Assembly (NCBI RefSeq): GCF_964340395.1
Contig: NC_135554.1
Coordinates: 19,080,592 to 19,144,591, forward strand
Length of the DNA stretch: 64,000 nucleotides
Origin: Glandiceps talaboti
Lineage: Eukaryota; Hemichordata; Enteropneusta; Spengelidae
Direction: 5' to 3'
Below, one piece after another: positions 32,667 to 64,000 of this stretch (position 1 is the stretch's first letter; every line of letters begins with the position of its first letter). Both the position numbers and the translations under genes were made by a program. Under the pieces are notes generated by a model. That model did not search any database. It saw nothing but the letters and a program-made list of their open reading frames with translations, and had not been told where the DNA came from.

Positions 32667-32949
32667 CTAGACTGTCGACAGTCGCTCGCGCCTTTTTTCC
32701 CCTACGTTTTATCTAAACTTAAGTCGTTGCCGCGCTCCGATCCGGCGCAATACTACTATAATCGCATACTGATATCGAGGGCCTGCGATTATAGTAGTGT
32801 TGCGGCCTTCGGCCCGCGATCTCTCGGGCCTTCGGCCCTAGTTATCAGTATGCGATTATAGTAGTGTTGCGCCGGATCAGACCGCGGCGGCGACTTAAGT
32901 TTAGATAAAACGAAGGGAAAAAAGGCGCAAGCGACTGTCGACAGTCTAG
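32667..32949. repeat. Nested palindromic element, copy 2 of the CTGTCGACAG family
   Basis: Outer arms of about 75 bp (ctagactgtcgacagtcgct ... and inverse) enclose an inner inverted repeat (ggcgcaatactactataatcg ... and inverse) around a GC-rich core with 'ggccttcggcc' repeats. The outer arm matches the 8425-8533 element. The inner element looks like a separate insertion or a second palindrome layer. Confidence 0.78.
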
Positions 32950-33535
32950 GTTGTGCTACAGACTTGTCTTTGGTGTTGATAGTTATTGACCAAATTCAAG
33001 TTGTAACTTCAGACACACACAGTCAATCTCAGTGGTACCAGAATCTCAGGACACGTATTCAGGGGATAAACTCACAAGCACACAGAATATTACTTTTGGT
33101 GAAGTAGGTGTATGCTTTAAACCAACAATACGAGAGCTTTGGATTCGTTTTCCTTCACTTACAGCAGTCCAGACTAGATCGAAACAATTAGTTCTCCGTA
33201 GTATTCCTACTACGACGCAGATCAGTTACCGTAAGTTAAAGACGTGTTGCTCTCCTCGCTGCCCCACCAGATCTCTCCCTTTGTAAAATAGCTTATTAGC
33301 ATACACCCAACATTCACATTTTATTCAAATCTAAATCTTCATTCCGTAATACAAATATGGTTAGTAAATAACATGTTTACAGTAAACTTCAATTCTTTTC
33401 CTTATATAGGAAGTGTTTATGAACTACAGTTAATTTAATTCAGAGATAATCTATTTTGAAAATACTCTTTCCTACTAAGGCTGAATTCATTAAAAGTTGT
33501 GATTTATCACTTGTAGTGACACTTGCAACATTCAC
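32950..33535. other. Spacer between transposon copies
   Basis: Contains an 84-codon open frame (33032-33286) with no recognisable domain; no other signal. Confidence 0.35.
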
Positions 33536-33539
33536 TTAA

Positions 33540-34826
33540 GGGAGCATTCGTTTTTACGGGGAGGGGGGGGGATCGGTGGAATTCGGGGGGGGGGTTGACT
33601 TTTACAAAGCAGTTTTTAGGGGGGGTCAAATTTTATATCCAATGTTTTTTTTTTTTGGGGGGGGGTCAATTTTTACAACAGATTTGTATGGAATCATAGC
33701 AAAAAACAACAGAATTGACAAAAAAATGTACAAAACAGAATACAAACATGTCTTTATTCTGTCTGATCAGGTGATAACAAGTAAAAAAAAGAAAACACAG
33801 AATCACAAAAATAAAACTTTCAGGCTGTGGCAATATAATGACATACCTCACTTTTAAAACTCTTTAAACACTCTTTAAAAACAACAGAACTCATTCAAAT
33901 TAATTTTTGACCACTTACCAAACATATCAAAGAAACAATTGACCTGAGTGAATTCCAATCAACGTGCAGTAGATGACTACCAGCCACGTGTTCAAATACG
34001 CTGTCTTTTTGAAGCAGGAGAAATGTCTTCTGATGACCATGACAAAGTTGTTGAGTTCTCAAAGAAGTATATAGTGCCTGAGAAAGTGGTAGTTGACTAC
34101 TTAATTCATTTAGAGACATTGAAAACTGTAAGACTCAAGAAAAAGAAGCGAAACCAAGCTAATGCTGTGGATCAACCACGACAGTATGACAGCCATGACT
34201 GGAATGCACTGTACAGAAACAGTGAATTACGTAAGCTGAAAGTTTCTGACCTGGACATGTACATGAACAGACATAAATTGACAACTGAGAGAAAGATGCT
34301 AAAAAAAGACAAACTGAAAATAGTTGAAGCACACATTGGCAGGCAGCTGTGTCAAACAACACTGGAAAGTCTGAGAGTGAACCATGAGAGGGATAAAGAG
34401 GAGGAGGAGAGCGATGAAGAGGATGAGATGGACGAAGACAGTGAATCAGAAGATGGACATGTAGTGATACATGAATTGGGTGAATCAGAGGAAAGTGACT
34501 CGGAAAGTGACTCTGAAAGTGATAGCAGTGACATTGAAAATGAACTCTTTCACACAACAAGATCAGGCAGACAGTGTACTACTTGGAAGTCACGGAACTA
34601 CATGGACTAGGTTTCATGGTACATTATGTGATATGTCGAACAAACACTCATATAAGTCAAGTGTTTCATAAATCTATTATAAATCAAGTGAAAAATTTTT
34701 ATGGGGGGGGGGGTCACATTTTACAATTGATGGATTTAGGGGGGGTCAAATTTTGCTTTTTACATTTAATTCATACCTCAAATTCCACCGACCCCCCCCC
34801 CCTCCCCGTAAAAAACGAATGCTCCC
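33540..34826. mobile_element. DNA transposon copy 2 with inverted termini and TAA target duplication
   Basis: 1287 bp with termini gggagcattcgtttttacgggg and inverse, flanked by TAA (33537-33539 and 34827-34829). Left 320 bp are the inverse of 32026-32335; right 650 bp are the inverse of 30687-31480. It lacks about 400 bp of the middle of copy 1 and keeps the fuller acidic-protein frame. Confidence 0.8.
33948..34610 (+). CDS. Transposon-borne acidic protein, copy 2 (fuller N-terminus)
   Basis: 220 codons. An extra N-terminal part (including FEAGEMSSDDHDKVVEFSKK) precedes the shared body with YIVPEKVVVDYLIHLETLKT, the basic LKKKKRN cluster, the SAP-like LKVSDLDMYMNRHKL and the acidic/Ser tail. 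An internal ATG at 34023 (MSSDDHD) is the more natural start, since the first 25 codons overlap element sequence shared non-coding with copy 1. Intact frame and near identity to copy 1 suggest recent activity. Confidence 0.55.
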   Translation: MNSNQRAVDDYQPRVQIRCLFEAGEMSSDDHDKVVEFSKKYIVPEKVVVDYLIHLETLKTVRLKKKKRNQANAVDQPRQYDSHDWNALYRNSELRKLKVSDLDMYMNRHKLTTERKMLKKDKLKIVEAHIGRQLCQTTLESLRVNHERDKEEEESDEEDEMDEDSESEDGHVVIHELGESEESDSESDSESDSSDIENELFHTTRSGRQCTTWKSRNYMD

Positions 34827-35366
34827 TAATTACAAGTAATAACATGGTCTAGCTCGTATTACTATCTCATTAATCAATTAGACCTCACACGGTCGGGTAA
34901 CCTAGATACAATTACTGTGTTTATAATACAGTTATATACTTTGTAACAGTTGTATCACAGACATTGTCGCGGGGAGGGGGGGGGGCATTTGTCCATGGTT
35001 ATATCATACAGAGTCAATGAACACATGAAACGGGCTGTGTCAATGTTGGTACTACTACTACTAGACTTGTCTAACGTCAAGTGATGAAAATACTACATCA
35101 ACGCTAGTAATCAGTCAGACAATAAAATGTAGTCATCTTTAATTCTGTAAGATTGCTGTTTAGTAACACGACGTTCTGTGTCAAGTTGACTGGTTTCCAT
35201 TGTAAAACGAAAATATAGATAACATTTATACTAAAACTTAGAAATAGAATAGTAAGCTTTAAGATATGTTACATATAAAGCTATGTTGAAAGTATTTGGC
35301 ATATTGTCAGTATGTGGTCAAATTGACATCCGGAATTACAAGGAACAAACTACTCCCTAATCAACT

Positions 35367-35570
35367 CACAGAGCACGTATTATTGCTTAGATTGCCGTCC
35401 TGGATTGCCGTTTTTAAGGAAAATATAGTTCGAATCCTGCTGCTACAAATGTATCAATTCCTATACTAGTAGAAATAGTAGGAATATATAGTCAAAAGGT
35501 TGTTATATTTAGTCTGTAGACATGGAAAACAACAATCTATGAAATATTACACGCCCCTATGGATCAACTC
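35367..35570 (-). repeat. Dispersed repeat, inverse of 8905-9120
   Basis: Same text as 8905-9120 on the opposite strand, with scattered substitutions. Confidence 0.65.
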
Positions 35571-35599
35571 TAGCTCTGTCGTTTTATGCTCTCGGATAC

Positions 35600-37545
35600 A
35601 ATTGGTTGGAATAAGCCACGTTTTTTCTGAACGATTGTTTTACGTTTCGATGTAATTTGTTGTAACCATAGTCAGTGGAGAAGTTTTTTGTGTGGTAACA
35701 AAAATAGTAAAGTTCAGGTTACCAACGATAAAAACTCGACACTTCCTCCTCATTCAGACAAAACACTCGACACTTCTTCCTCACCCAGAGATCTTTGTGT
35801 GTGTAAACTATCGCGATAAAGCATGGCATCATGATATCCGGCACTCACATGAATGGTGAATCGTTTGAATGCGGGTGGGTGCATACGGGCAATATATGTA
35901 GATGTTTCTTCAATTGTTTCCTGCTCCTCACACCCCTGTTATGGAAATCGAGTGGTCCAAAGAAACTTTGGTTGTTTTTTTTAAATCTGGAAAAAATTCA
36001 AAACTTCCACACAAAAAAAAAGAGTTCAGTTTTATTTCTTTCGCTTGAAGAACTTGAATTCTGCTTTAGGTTAGACAAAAAAAAATGAAAATAATAACAC
36101 ATCCTGTAAATCAACAATAAACTTAATCTTAAAAGAAACCAACAACCCAGAATTAAATAATGTTGACATGTGTAAGTATGAATTGAACACGTACTAATAA
36201 ACGGTTAAAAAATATAGTCTGTAACTCCGAAAAATACAAAAACTACAGCCACAAAAAACTACTTTTGGCCTGTACGGCTTGCTATATGTAAGATTGGTTT
36301 CTGCCCTTGGTCTGACAGAAGCCCCTTGAACATGTTGAAGTATCTCGCATCCATACATCGCGTATATGTCGTCACACGATTTCCAGGAAAAGTTTAGTCA
36401 CGTGGTACACTATTACACACGCAAGTTAGAACGGCGCGGCGTCCATTACATCGACAAAATCGTAGATGATGAGTTACAACGTAAGGAGTGTATCGTAAAT
36501 CTTGGTTATATCTATTACAGTTTCTCTCTTGGTAAGTATATTTACTCGAGAGTGGTTTATCGGTCTTCTTTGTAACGCACGGTACTCTGGCACGGTAAGT
36601 GAACAATATGCAAATCAGGTGTCGGTCGGCCATGGACATCAGCCAGCCAAGCCACACGTACATAAATGTTTGAGTTGAATGGCCGCCATGTCACAAGGAG
36701 GAATGTTTACGTACATATCGACAATGTATAATGGTATGATATCATGGTACATTATTACAGTGTAATTGTGTTTGTGATAATTGTATGTATTCACTATTTC
36801 AAAATTATGTATAATGTAACTCTTGTGTATGTATTGTATGTACATGTATGTTTACGTGTGACTGTTTACGTGACAGTCACTTCGTGCATATATGCACTAT
36901 CTCTTACGACGGTGATCGTGAACTCAGCGATGGGCACGTCCTCCAGTGTTGAAGGGGACAGACATTTATTGTTTCGAAAAAGTCATATACAATTTGAATT
37001 TTTGCCGGAATATGTAAGAAGCCTGGTTCATACATTGTAATTAAATTGAACGCCGTAGAAACATTATAAAATGTCGTGTTTGGGATTATCCAGACGAGTA
37101 ATATGTTGTGTTCCACGTTCTGTGTCAAGGTTCAAACCTGTAAGTACACGATCAGCCGAGTTAGAATTCTGTTTGGAGCACAACCTTACCAGGTACCCCC
37201 ATACATGTACATTGGAGTTTAGTACGACGGAACATTGTTGTTTCATAGACATTCTGTCCACCGTCTTTGTCAACCCGGAAGTTCTGTCAGAAATCCCAAA
37301 CATGGCAGCTGCGGATGTGTTATTGTTCACAAATGACACAATGAAAAATTGTAATGTACGTCCCATAGCGAATCAGTACCCCTCGGTTTGGGTCAAAGTG
37401 GACATGATATTGTGTGTATGCTAAACTTTAAAGTGTACTGATTGAATATATAAACTATTCAATTTCAGCAATTTGTATCAGAGTGCGACGATCTGTGTTG
37501 GTGTAACCATTTCAGTACTGTGATCAACTGACTGAACCAAGTTGC
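35600..37545. other. Upstream region of the cytokine receptor
   Basis: No gene is firmly supported. Plus-strand frames at 36366-36575 (starting MSSHDFQEKF, with donor-like sites at CAAC|gtaagg and CTTG|gtaagt) and 37071-37424 could be small exons or 5' UTR sequence of the receptor, but neither shows a domain. A short inverted stretch 'gtgactgtttacgtgacagtcac' is at 36857-36879. Confidence 0.35.
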
Positions 37546-37549
37546 AGTA

Positions 37550-57169
<19,620 letters not shown>

Positions 57170-58400
57170 AGGGCATTTTTAAGATTTTATTCTGCCTTTT
57201 TACTTCAGAATTATTTGATTGTCTTTCCAGTAAACTCTTGCCTGAACATTAACCCTTCAAGTTGGCTTCTGTAACTCTATGTATTTACACTCTAAGGTAG
57301 TAGGCTTTTAGAGTTAAATTGTTGTGTGAAAATTTATAAAATGTCATATGAGTAGTATGAAGACTGCCATACACACAATATTCTTTAAATTTATTTTCTT
57401 TCATTATTAATTGCAGTGAAAATTCCTAAATTACATGTGTTGTAAGGCAAGTAACTTGAAGACTGCCATACATACAATTTTCCTTACATTTATTTTTTTT
57501 GTATTATCAATGCAAATATTTACATGCATGAACTCAACCGTTCAAAGTTTTTTAATATACACCTGTCCATGATTTTACATTTTTAAACCAATTTTATATG
57601 TCAGTATTAACCAGATAAAGAATGTTCATATTACAATTAAAGTATGAATGATAAACTACTGAGCAAGATATTGATACACTACCAAAGTAAGTCTGTGTCT
57701 TTGTACAGAATTTGGTAGGGTCAGATCAAAGATGTGCTGCAATTGTGCGCGTCGGTGCTGGTAACTTCAGTCGTAATACATTTCAAATTTGGCACCTCTT
57801 ACAGTTACCGAGGTTTGTTGTTTTATACATCACTCTGTACATCTAGCCATGATGATATCTACGAATAGACAGGGGTTTATTTGCAACAATGATCATTGCG
57901 TGCCTGTTCGGCGGCGTTATCAAAGTCTAGTGTTATTCAACTTTGCTGCTGAGTAGGCAATGTTGTGACTACTATAGCTAAATCTACATCAATGCATCAG
58001 GGCAAGTTCAGTATGTTGTAGTAGTTCATCGTTCATACTTCGATTGAAAACATGGTCAGACACTGGGTCTCGTAATATTGAAGAGATAAGCCAGAAAACA
58101 CTCTCTTTAGTAAAAGTGCAAACAGATGTTTTGAGCTAAGAACTCTTTGTCGATGTTAGATGGCTGTGTCAACATTTACTTTCTCCTCTCTCTACCTGGA
58201 GGATGTTTGTTTGTTTGTATACGAATAACTCCAAGTTGCACAAAATAGGACTATTAAAGTCCTTAATTCTTTGATTCGACATAACTCAACAGTGCCTACA
58301 GACAGATAATTTGCTAGTCTTGAAATAATTTTTATAATTAACTCACTGTGAAGTATGAAAAGTTATTTAGATCGTCTATTCAATCAGCAATTGTCACCAA
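57170..58400 (+). other. 3' flank / probable 3' UTR of the receptor
   Basis: AT-rich non-coding sequence follows the stop codon. An ATTAAA at 57636-57641 is a plausible polyadenylation signal. The phrase 'gaagactgccatacacacaat...ttctttaaatttatttt' occurs twice (57360 and 57460), a short local duplication. No other gene is supported. Confidence 0.4.
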
Positions 58401-59039
58401 ATAAATGTAATTATAGTATAATCAGTTAAGACCACCAATATACTAGTATTATAGATATAACAATATAAGCAACATAATCATGTCTGAAAATTGTTTTTAA
58501 GTAAATACATGTTTAGATTTTTTATTACTACATATGTACCAGTGATTACTTGCACCGATGCAAGTGCATACGAGTCAGTGGTATATGCACATCAGTACAA
58601 TACCACTAACATTAGTGCATACATGTATGCAAATGATATTCAAATGAGGCTGCAGCCTTTCCTTGCACTTGAAATCACGTGATCACACTGGAATTTTTAC
58701 AGAATTTTGTGCTCTTTCAGATAAACAGTATGTTGTGATAACAGAATGCCATGATGTGTGAGAGCCAGTGTGGCTGCTCAGGTGTCTTCGTAATCATGCA
58801 TGTGGTGTTTTCTGCTGCACTTTTTCACTCATTATTCTCATGAAAGTACAACCACAGAAAACACCGCAAGCACTTGTATCATGGTATGCCACACTTGCAC
58901 TCACTCCTGATGGGATTCTGTCATCATTTTTTTTATATCCACCAAGTGAAACAATTTTAGAATAAGTTTTCTACAAAATTAATATCCATATGCTTACAAT
59001 GTGAGTGTTAATATACTTACCCATAGGATAACTAATATC

Positions 59040-59520
59040 ATTAGGCAAAATAAAAAAAAAAGGTCTCCCACTGCCTCATACCCAGCCTTCCCATTGTAAT
59101 CATTGAGGCTTCCTACTAAAAGTAGAAAATAGGGTAGGTAGGTCGGAATTGTATTTTATTTTACCTGAAATGTTTGAAAAATTACTTCGACCCCAAGATA
59201 AGATACTCATTGGTCAAAATACTTCCTTGAGAGTTTAATGAGGTGTAAAAAAAGTAAATGAAGACAATTATAAGTTAAGTAGACAAACACATTATACAGA
59301 CTGTATAGTCTAAAAAGACCTACCTGTTTTCTCTCTGGAATATGATTCTTTTTGTAAGTGACCACAGATGAGGCAAAGGCATGAAGGTATACATGGAAAT
59401 AGAAGTAAATTGTTACCATTCACTTTGTACCATTGTTACCTAAAATCTGTTTAGAGGGCTTAAACTAGGGTCGGTCAGGTTATCGGAAACACACTGGGTT
59501 TTTTTATTTGGCCATATTAT
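59040..59520 (+). repeat. Fragments of the 1-720 family and of a poly-C-associated repeat
   Basis: 'taatcattgaggcttcctactaaaag' recurs at 63010-63040; 'agggtaggtaggt' and 'ctagggtcggtcaggttatcgga' resemble the ends of the 350-720 block. Diverged. Confidence 0.4.
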
Positions 59521-60925
59521 CGCAGAATCATGTTACCAGACAAAAATAATCAAAACATAGGTTGACAAGTACTTGTCACAAATATTATATTTCATTTTAA
59601 AATTTTTTTTATTTATTTTGAAAAGTTAGTTGCCAAAAGTTAGCTACATCGTATAGCACATGTTAAGTAGATTTATTGAAATTTTTATGTAAATGATGTT
59701 ATTCTAGAGTTATATTTGCTTTTTTGAAGGAGAATAAATATTTTATAAACTATGAACTTTTGTGTCAAAGATATCCCAAGCAATGAATATAATACAGTCA
59801 TAACTGCACTGATGGGCCACCTTTACAGAGCAACCACTTGCTCATAGTGACCACCTTCCAATGGCATTTCAATGAAATCAATGTAAACTGTCTGTCTTGA
59901 ATGTCTGTGCCCCTGTGTACAAAAAATATCTTTTCATGCATGAAACAACATTTTGCGGAATTGCCCACACAAAAGATGCACAGTTACGTGATTTGGATAA
60001 ATAGAACTGTGACATTACATATCTTTACACCTGGTATATGAAAATTTATATAAATTTATCTGTTGTTGTTTGAGTTGCACCTGGAAAGTGTTCTAGACAT
60101 GTATGCAAATTTACATATACATGAAATTGATGACAAATTTCAAGTTTTGGGATATAGATTTTGTGTACAAGTGTTATTCTTGCTGTCCTGAGCAAAGCAG
60201 GTATCTGCAGCAATCTGATTAAAATCCAGTGTAATAAAACCTCTATTTCCATCGTTTTGTTCCGGGTGATTGCTGCCTTCCCACCGGAACAACAGTGACA
60301 CAAAACGATAAAATAGAGTTAAATAAAGACATCTAGCCGTTTTCACCACATCAGATTTTGATCAGATTGGTAGCCACGATAGTATAAATAGCTTTCCTAA
60401 CCTGAGATGGATTGTAATTTTCAGATATTCATGTGCAGTTTGTCAGCCGGTGTTGGCAAGCTGATCTAAAGAGGATTGTCATTTGATAAACCGGATCTGT
60501 TTGTTAACAATTTGTTAGCTACATGAAAAATGAGTAAAAATCGTTTCCATGTAAGCATCGTTTCAAAGGTTTTGCTTACATGAGTAGATTTAATGGATAT
60601 AGAATTACTAATAAATCATGTAATTTGACTCTTTGTTTTGATCACAAAATGGGTTCGAAGAGGAAGTCTTTGAAGAATCCACAGGTTTGATTCCTCTGGA
60701 GTCGTCTCTAGGTAGTACAATTTAAATTCTAACATCAATGAGACTTAATGTCATTGAAAGTAACTTATTTTACTGTAACTTCTTTGCAAACTTAGATTCG
60801 TGATGCACAGTCTTTCTTAAACAAGATCCCACAGGAAGATGTGATAAATAAGTGTACTATTAAAAGCATATTGAATTCCAGCTTTATGTGGCATTAGCCG
60901 TGATAGGAAAATCTTCTGCAATCAA

Positions 60926-61127
60926 TAGCATACTATGGAGCTTAATGCACACCAAAAGTCGAACTCGTCAAGTGATAAGTCAGGTTCCTGACTTGTCAAT
61001 TGACTGATCTGACTCATCACTTGACGTTCCTGACTTGTCAATTGACGCTCCTGACTTGTCATTTGATGTACCTGACTTGTCACTTGATGAGTTCGACTTT
61101 TGACATGGATTACGCTCCATAAGCATA
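60926..61127. repeat. Hairpin-bounded array of CTGACTTGTCA repeats
   Basis: Outer arms 'aaaagtcgaactcgtcaagtg' and its inverse 'cacttgatgagttcgactttt' enclose four or five copies of 'tgacttgtcaattgac' (about 22-bp spacing), each partly self-complementary. The whole stretch can fold into one long or several small hairpins. Confidence 0.7.
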
Positions 61128-61932
61128 CTGCATTCACGCTATGGGAACCAGAGTCGACTATTGTCCTGTGTAAGTCTTAAAGCTACCAGTAATAAGCTTG
61201 TTTTTGGGCAGCTTTCAGATTTAATTTGTCAAATGTGATCCAAATAGCCCTGACTTAAATCACCAAAAAAAGGGAATTATTTTTTTTGGTGTCTACAATA
61301 GCCATACGTGATTATATTTTTCTGTAGTTCAGCATCTGTTCACTGTTATCACTAAGATTTCACAATGATAAGTTTCTCTTGTTCCATTAAAAAATGAAAT
61401 GAAGAGAGAAATTTAAGCGCAGCTTTAAGTAAACTATATTATATATAGATATTTATATTTCATGATTTGACTGATCTGCTAAGGGGCTGATCAGTTTCCC
61501 TATCCTGGGTGGGGGTGGGGGTGCATGAAAAGTCTCTGTAAACTGAAAACAGGCTAAAAATAGGTGTTACAATGTTGTCAGATATGTGAAAGGACACAAG
61601 TCCCAGAATCAATGGTAAGGACTTAATCCCACCGCTGCCACCAATGTTGAAATGTTTAAAGGCAGTGGTTATTTCCCACTGTGTGTGAAGGTATTGTTTG
61701 GATCTCATTGGCTGAGCTGAAGGCCACAACTTCCAATGATTAGATTGGCGCACTCTCGACATTGTCAAGACCAAGGTCAAGATCTCCACATCCACAACAT
61801 TATCCCTAGTATCTTTCCCAACTATTCCCTTTTTTACACCCGTGAGACCAACTCCTCTCCTCACACCACAACTGATAATTCATTACATAGTTGTCAGCAG
61901 CAGTTTGATTGATATAGGCTGATATCATGGTA

Positions 61933-61958
61933 CCTAACCCTAACCTAAACCCTAAACC
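61933..61958 (+). repeat. Short interstitial telomere-like tract
   Basis: cctaaccctaacctaaaccc followed by taaacc: four degenerate CCCTAA-type units. Too short to be more than an interstitial relic. Confidence 0.55.
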
Positions 61959-61999
61959 GAATGGCAGCAATGGGATGACAAAAAAGCCAAAATAATGCA

Positions 62000-63280
62000 A
62001 TGCTAGACAATACGTAGTCTTGCTGCTAGACGTTCGGGCTTTCTTTCGATGCTATAACTATAAGCGAACAAGTTCGCATGTGAGGGCTTGCCCGAACAGT
62101 CTAGCGAATGTCATTTTCAGACCGGACATTCCATTGAGATTACGATAAGCGGTGGGTTGGGCCATATATGCATATATATACTTTAATATATTCAATCTCT
62201 GCATGCAGGTGTTGACAAACACACTTACGTCATTACTATGTCTTATCGGTTTATGGTAATTGTGTTTGATGAGTGTGTAGACGTTGTCATTCACACATTT
62301 TAGTTAACGCATTGGTGGTTATTTTTACAAGCCCCTCCATAAGATGAATATGCATGAAAATTTAGCTATTGTCCTCTGTTTGTGCTTGTCGCTAATACGG
62401 TTCTCTGATTGGCAGTTATTTATATCCTGATGACATTCGCTAGACCTCGGTTGTTCCATCCTCGATAGCGTTGTTCGGCTGTGTGTCGTATTTTATCGGA
62501 AGAACATCCGAGGGCTAGCTGATAGACTAGACAATATGATGAGTCAACGTAAAATGAGACCCTCTCCAGATCGCATTTTCTAAACTATGGCCCTCCCTTG
62601 AGAGCTGATTTGTAAAAAGTGTTCTTTCTAATTCCCAGCCCCCCCCCCCCCTTGTAAATACTGAAGACTCCCTGTGTAAGGTATGGTATACAAGAACAGA
62701 AGACACTAATTGCACAGCGATTTTGAAAAGAAAAGAGATAACTGATGACGAATTGCTGAGGACATAACCCGATGACAAATAATCGAAAATGTACAACAAA
62801 TATAATGACGGATTCACATCTTTGGATCTGAATGTAAACCCCTTATTAAAATATATTCAGTCGATACAAGACCTGACCTGACCTGAACTGGCCTTGCCTG
62901 ACCCTGCGCGTCGTAACGAGCATTCCCTCATTCTAATTTCCAAAATGTGACCCTCTCCAGAGAACCGCTTTGTAAAATATGACTCCCACCTCCTCATTCC
63001 CTGCCTTCCCTTGTAATCATTGAGGCTTCCTAATAAAAGTATGGAAATGAAGCCGATATTGACAGCTAGTGCACATACATGTATGTGATTTACAGAGAAC
63101 TGTGTATGTCATGTCCAATCTACTGTAAATCATATAATACCGGCTTGATTTCCTTGTTTTGCAAATTTCGCGTTATAATAATTGCCTGCAAAATAACTGG
63201 TGTGTCATTTGTTTCACCGTGCTCTGTTTCTGTTTGAAAAGTATTAGGAGTAACGTATGCCAAACTATGTACTGTTTATA
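62000..63280. other. Repeat-rich spacer without genes
   Basis: Contains 'gtctagcgaatgtcat' and its inverse 'atgacattcgctagac' about 340 bp apart (62098 and 62430), possibly ends of an old element, and two related blocks with 'gaccctctccaga' at 62560 and 62945. No exon is supported. Confidence 0.4.
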
Positions 63281-63284
63281 TTAG

Positions 63285-63520
63285 GGCTGGGATCAGAATT
63301 GAGGGGGGGGGGGGCTTTTGGGAGTAATTGTGGGGGGCATGAAAAAAATGAGGATTAAAAGGGGGGCATGAAAATTCTGATGGTCTGAAAGGGGTGGGGC
63401 GAAATATTTTGCTCATGGTTTAAACCAAAACACTCAGGAGCAGTCGTTTACCGAGTAAATTTTAAAAAAATCTCGTGTCTTCGCCACAATAACTTCTAAA
63501 AAAACCCTCAGTGATGAGTT
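63285..63520 (+). repeat. G-run dispersed repeat, copy 2
   Basis: Matches 37672-37935 in the same orientation, including 'ttttgctcatggtttaaacc' and 'gtgatgagttggtg'. Confidence 0.65.
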
Positions 63521-63592
63521 GGTGTCTGTCTGTCTGTCTCTGTGTCTGTCTGTATGTCTCTCTCTCTGTCCCCCTCTCTCTATCTCGCTCGC

Positions 63593-63624
<32 letters not shown>

Positions 63625-63631
63625 CCTCTCT

Positions 63632-63729
<98 letters not shown>
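63516..63729 (+). repeat. (TCTG)n/(CT)n microsatellite
   Basis: TCTG units, CTCG units and then about 45 CT units. Ser/Leu and Arg/Glu frames across it are artefacts. Confidence 0.95.
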
Positions 63730-63730
<1 letters not shown>

Positions 63731-63838
63731 ATGAATAAAGTTGGGGTAATGAAGACAATTTTCAAGCAGTCTATAGCTTTCGATTATGTGTATGGTTTGA
63801 GATTTTATGCCATTAAATGTCCTTATTTCTTTTAAAAA

Positions 63839-63878
63839 GTGCTTACTGTGGGAGGGAGTCCCCTCCCACAGTAAGCAC
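63839..63878. repeat. Perfect short hairpin
   Basis: gtgcttactgtgggaggg and its inverse are separated by only a few bases. It could be a cruciform or a remnant of a fold-back element; no terminator-like function is implied in an animal genome. Confidence 0.8.
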
Positions 63879-64000
63879 CCTCCCAACTGCTATGTTGAGG
63901 AATGCTGTTTCTGCCCAGAATCAAGATTGAAAGAGAAAACAAGTATATAGGTAGGTTACATTCCAATGTGAGACTTTTTCGCAAAGCCCACATGAATTTG

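Noticed and set aside
37064-37424. Overlapping frames on both strands (117 and 100 codons) just upstream of the receptor
   Set aside because: Each lacks a recognisable domain, and open frames on both strands over the same bases suggest chance; could be 5' UTR.
58491-58682. Frame containing YMYANDIQM, resembling the YADD motif of reverse transcriptase
   Set aside because: Surrounding residues do not match reverse transcriptase blocks and the catalytic Asp pair is not intact; one short similarity is not enough.
61933-61958. Telomere end
   Set aside because: Only about four degenerate units, with unique sequence on both sides.
61460-62000. 134- and 64-codon minus-strand frames
   Set aside because: No domain, no splice signals and low-complexity ends; treated as chance.

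Overview
The window looks like nuclear DNA from an animal, most likely an invertebrate (deuterostome or lophotrochozoan). It is AT-rich, with small exons flanked by GT-AG introns, many simple repeats, tRNA-derived SINEs, short inverted-repeat transposons and LINE remnants. The species cannot be fixed from the sequence alone.

Layout. (1) 1195-7728, minus strand: the 5' end of a gene with a signal-peptide exon (7647-7728) and the first exon of a cytokine-receptor-like fibronectin III (FN3) domain (1195-1318); it runs off the left edge. (2) 9198-11495, minus strand: a seven-helix membrane protein whose charge pattern suggests a cytoplasmic N-terminus and extracellular C-terminus, as in insect-type chemoreceptors. 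(3) 18750-23630, minus strand: a type II membrane C-type lectin with a short cytoplasmic tail, one TM helix, a Ser/Thr-rich stalk with duplicated 90-bp exons, and most of a C-type lectin domain with a QPD motif. (4) about 24-37 kb: mainly repeats, including two near-identical inverted copies of a small DNA transposon with TWA target duplications (30687-32335 and 33540-34826). (5) 37550-57169, plus strand: an 18-exon class I cytokine receptor of 1574 codons that I could assemble with every splice phase compatible. Its domains are signal peptide, Ig, a two-domain cytokine module with WSDWS, five more FN3 domains, TM, Box1, and a cytoplasmic tail of about 710 residues. (6) 57.2-64 kb: 3' flank and repeats, with no gene I can support.

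The main discovery candidate is the cytoplasmic tail of the 37.5-57.2 kb receptor. One 2-kb exon carries 20 tyrosines in two separate arrays. The membrane-proximal array repeats a DY(S/T)xV/I module resembling the gp130 SHP2/SOCS3 site; one copy is YSTV, the same tetrapeptide as that site. The distal array has three YVAQ motifs of the YxxQ STAT3-recruiting type. It looks like a gp130-type receptor in which the inhibitory/adaptor and STAT docking sites have each been multiplied. A second, divergent receptor start on the opposite strand, with identical exon phases, suggests a small cluster of cytokine receptors.
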